Below the pieces are notes generated by a model. The model saw only the letters and a list, made by a program, of their open reading frames with translations, was not told the DNA's origin and searched no databases. This document shows positions 14,014 to 14,392 of a DNA stretch of 14,392 nt, piece by piece (the stretch's first letter is position 1; the number at the start of each line of letters is the position of its first letter). The stretch is from Solirubrobacteraceae bacterium (GTDB taxonomy: Bacteria; Actinomycetota; Thermoleophilia; Solirubrobacterales; Solirubrobacteraceae). Where the stretch lies: NCBI GenBank assembly GCA_017882405.1, contig JADGPO010000144.1, positions 1 to 14,392 of the forward strand, read 5' to 3'. The position numbers and the translations under genes are program-made.

Positions 14014-14392
14014 GCGCCACCGGCCAGCCTTCAGAAGAAGAGCTCCGCGCCGCCTACGAGGCGGAGATCAAGAAGATCCGCGTCGAGCAGATCCTGCTCG
14101 AGCAGGTCGTCTCGATCGTCAACCTGGGCATGCGTCGCACCGGCTTGGCCCCCGGCACCGAGGACGAGCGCGACATCGATCAGCTACGGCTGGCGATCGA
14201 GGCCGTGCGGGCCCTGCTGCCGCTCCTCGAGCGCTCCGCGCCCACGCAGGCCGGGCAGATCCGTGACGCCCTGTCGCAGCTGCAGCTGGCGTTCGTGCGG
14301 CTCGGAGGTTCGCCCGGCGCGCAGGGCGAGCAGCCATCCGGCGCGGCCGAGCCCGGCGCGGCCGAGCCCGGCGCGGCCGAGCCCGGCGCGGC
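14010..14392 (+). CDS. DUF1844-like small protein (3' end outside window)
   Basis: The ATG at 14010 overlaps the stop of the preceding ligase gene by 4 nt and has a good ribosome site (AGGAG at about 13999-14003). The frame is open to the window edge, at least 127 residues. Residues 1-99 are helical and charged: EELRAAYEAEIKKIRVEQIL, then VVSIVNLGMRRTGLAPGT, DIDQLRLAIEAVRALLPLLE and ALSQLQLAFVRLG. The last half resembles the DUF1844 family (pattern DxxQARxxIDxLxxLxxK...LxxLRLAYV), whose function is unknown; I hold this assignment at moderate confidence. From residue 100 the protein becomes low-complexity and enters GAAEP repeats, which run off the window. No signal peptide or membrane segment is visible. 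Confidence 0.75.
   Translation, partial: MSATGQPSEEELRAAYEAEIKKIRVEQILLEQVVSIVNLGMRRTGLAPGTEDERDIDQLRLAIEAVRALLPLLERSAPTQAGQIRDALSQLQLAFVRLGGSPGAQGEQPSGAAEPGAAEPGAAEPGA
14340..14392 (+). repeat. 15-bp tandem repeat encoding GAAEP, cut by the window end
   Basis: The unit GGCGCGGCCGAGCCC occurs at 14340-14354, 14355-14369 and 14370-14384, followed by 8 bases of a fourth copy at the window edge. Copies are identical at the DNA level and in frame, encoding Gly-Ala-Ala-Glu-Pro, so copy number can change without a frameshift. Confidence 0.95.

Noticed and set aside
1..14392. CRISPR arrays, insertion sequences, tRNA or rRNA genes, phage or defence genes
   Set aside because: No direct-repeat/spacer pattern, no transposase or terminal inverted repeats, and no cloverleaf or rRNA-like stretch was seen; nearly all bases are covered by housekeeping genes.

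Overview
This is a gene-dense, GC-rich chromosomal segment (about 70% G+C by eye) from an actinobacterium-like organism. GTG and TTG starts are common, genes are packed with 4-nt ATGA/GTGA overlaps, and several transcription-unit heads look leaderless. Gene content and protein wording (a non-proteobacterial Rex, a DUF836 glutaredoxin, a DUF2520-panC pair, a YbdK-type ligase, UvrA and DUF47 variants) fit the deep-branching Thermoleophilia/Solirubrobacterales better than the classical mycelial actinobacteria. That placement is inference. No mobile element, CRISPR array, tRNA or rRNA was seen, and no stretch over 300 bases lacks a gene.

Layout, left to right. (1) 1-3025, rightward: the 3' part of uvrA (nucleotide excision repair), followed within 4 nt by a hexapeptide-repeat acyltransferase. 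(2) 3087-6741, leftward: a pantothenate operon in transcription order DUF2520 Rossmann protein, panC, panD, panB, then a separate-looking DUF47/PhoU-like gene with its own candidate promoter. (3) 6868-7623, rightward: a family-4 iron-sulfur uracil-DNA glycosylase that ends in a sliding-clamp-type QLGLF peptide on a disordered tail. (4) 7736-9169, leftward: a polytopic polysaccharide-flippase-like protein, convergent with the glycosylase and divergent from the next unit. (5) 9223-14392, rightward: a long unit tsaE-tsaB-rimI-tsaD (tRNA t6A37 modification plus N-terminal acetylation), then DUF836 glutaredoxin, rex, a YbdK-type carboxylate-amine (glutamate-cysteine) ligase, and a DUF1844-like gene cut by the window edge inside a 15-bp tandem repeat.

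How the genes work together. panB, panC, panD and the DUF2520 protein can account for pantothenate synthesis from 2-ketoisovalerate and aspartate if the DUF2520 protein is the otherwise missing ketopantoate reductase. TsaE, TsaB and TsaD are three of the four bacterial t6A enzymes (TsaC is elsewhere). Glutaredoxin, Rex and the glutamate-cysteine ligase-like enzyme form a redox neighbourhood. Most of the window is ordinary core genome. The points most worth checking are the clamp-binding tail of the glycosylase, the DUF2520 role, a recurring TANNNT box 7-10 nt before the start codon of unit heads, and several intergenic repeats. I found no convincing new multi-gene system.
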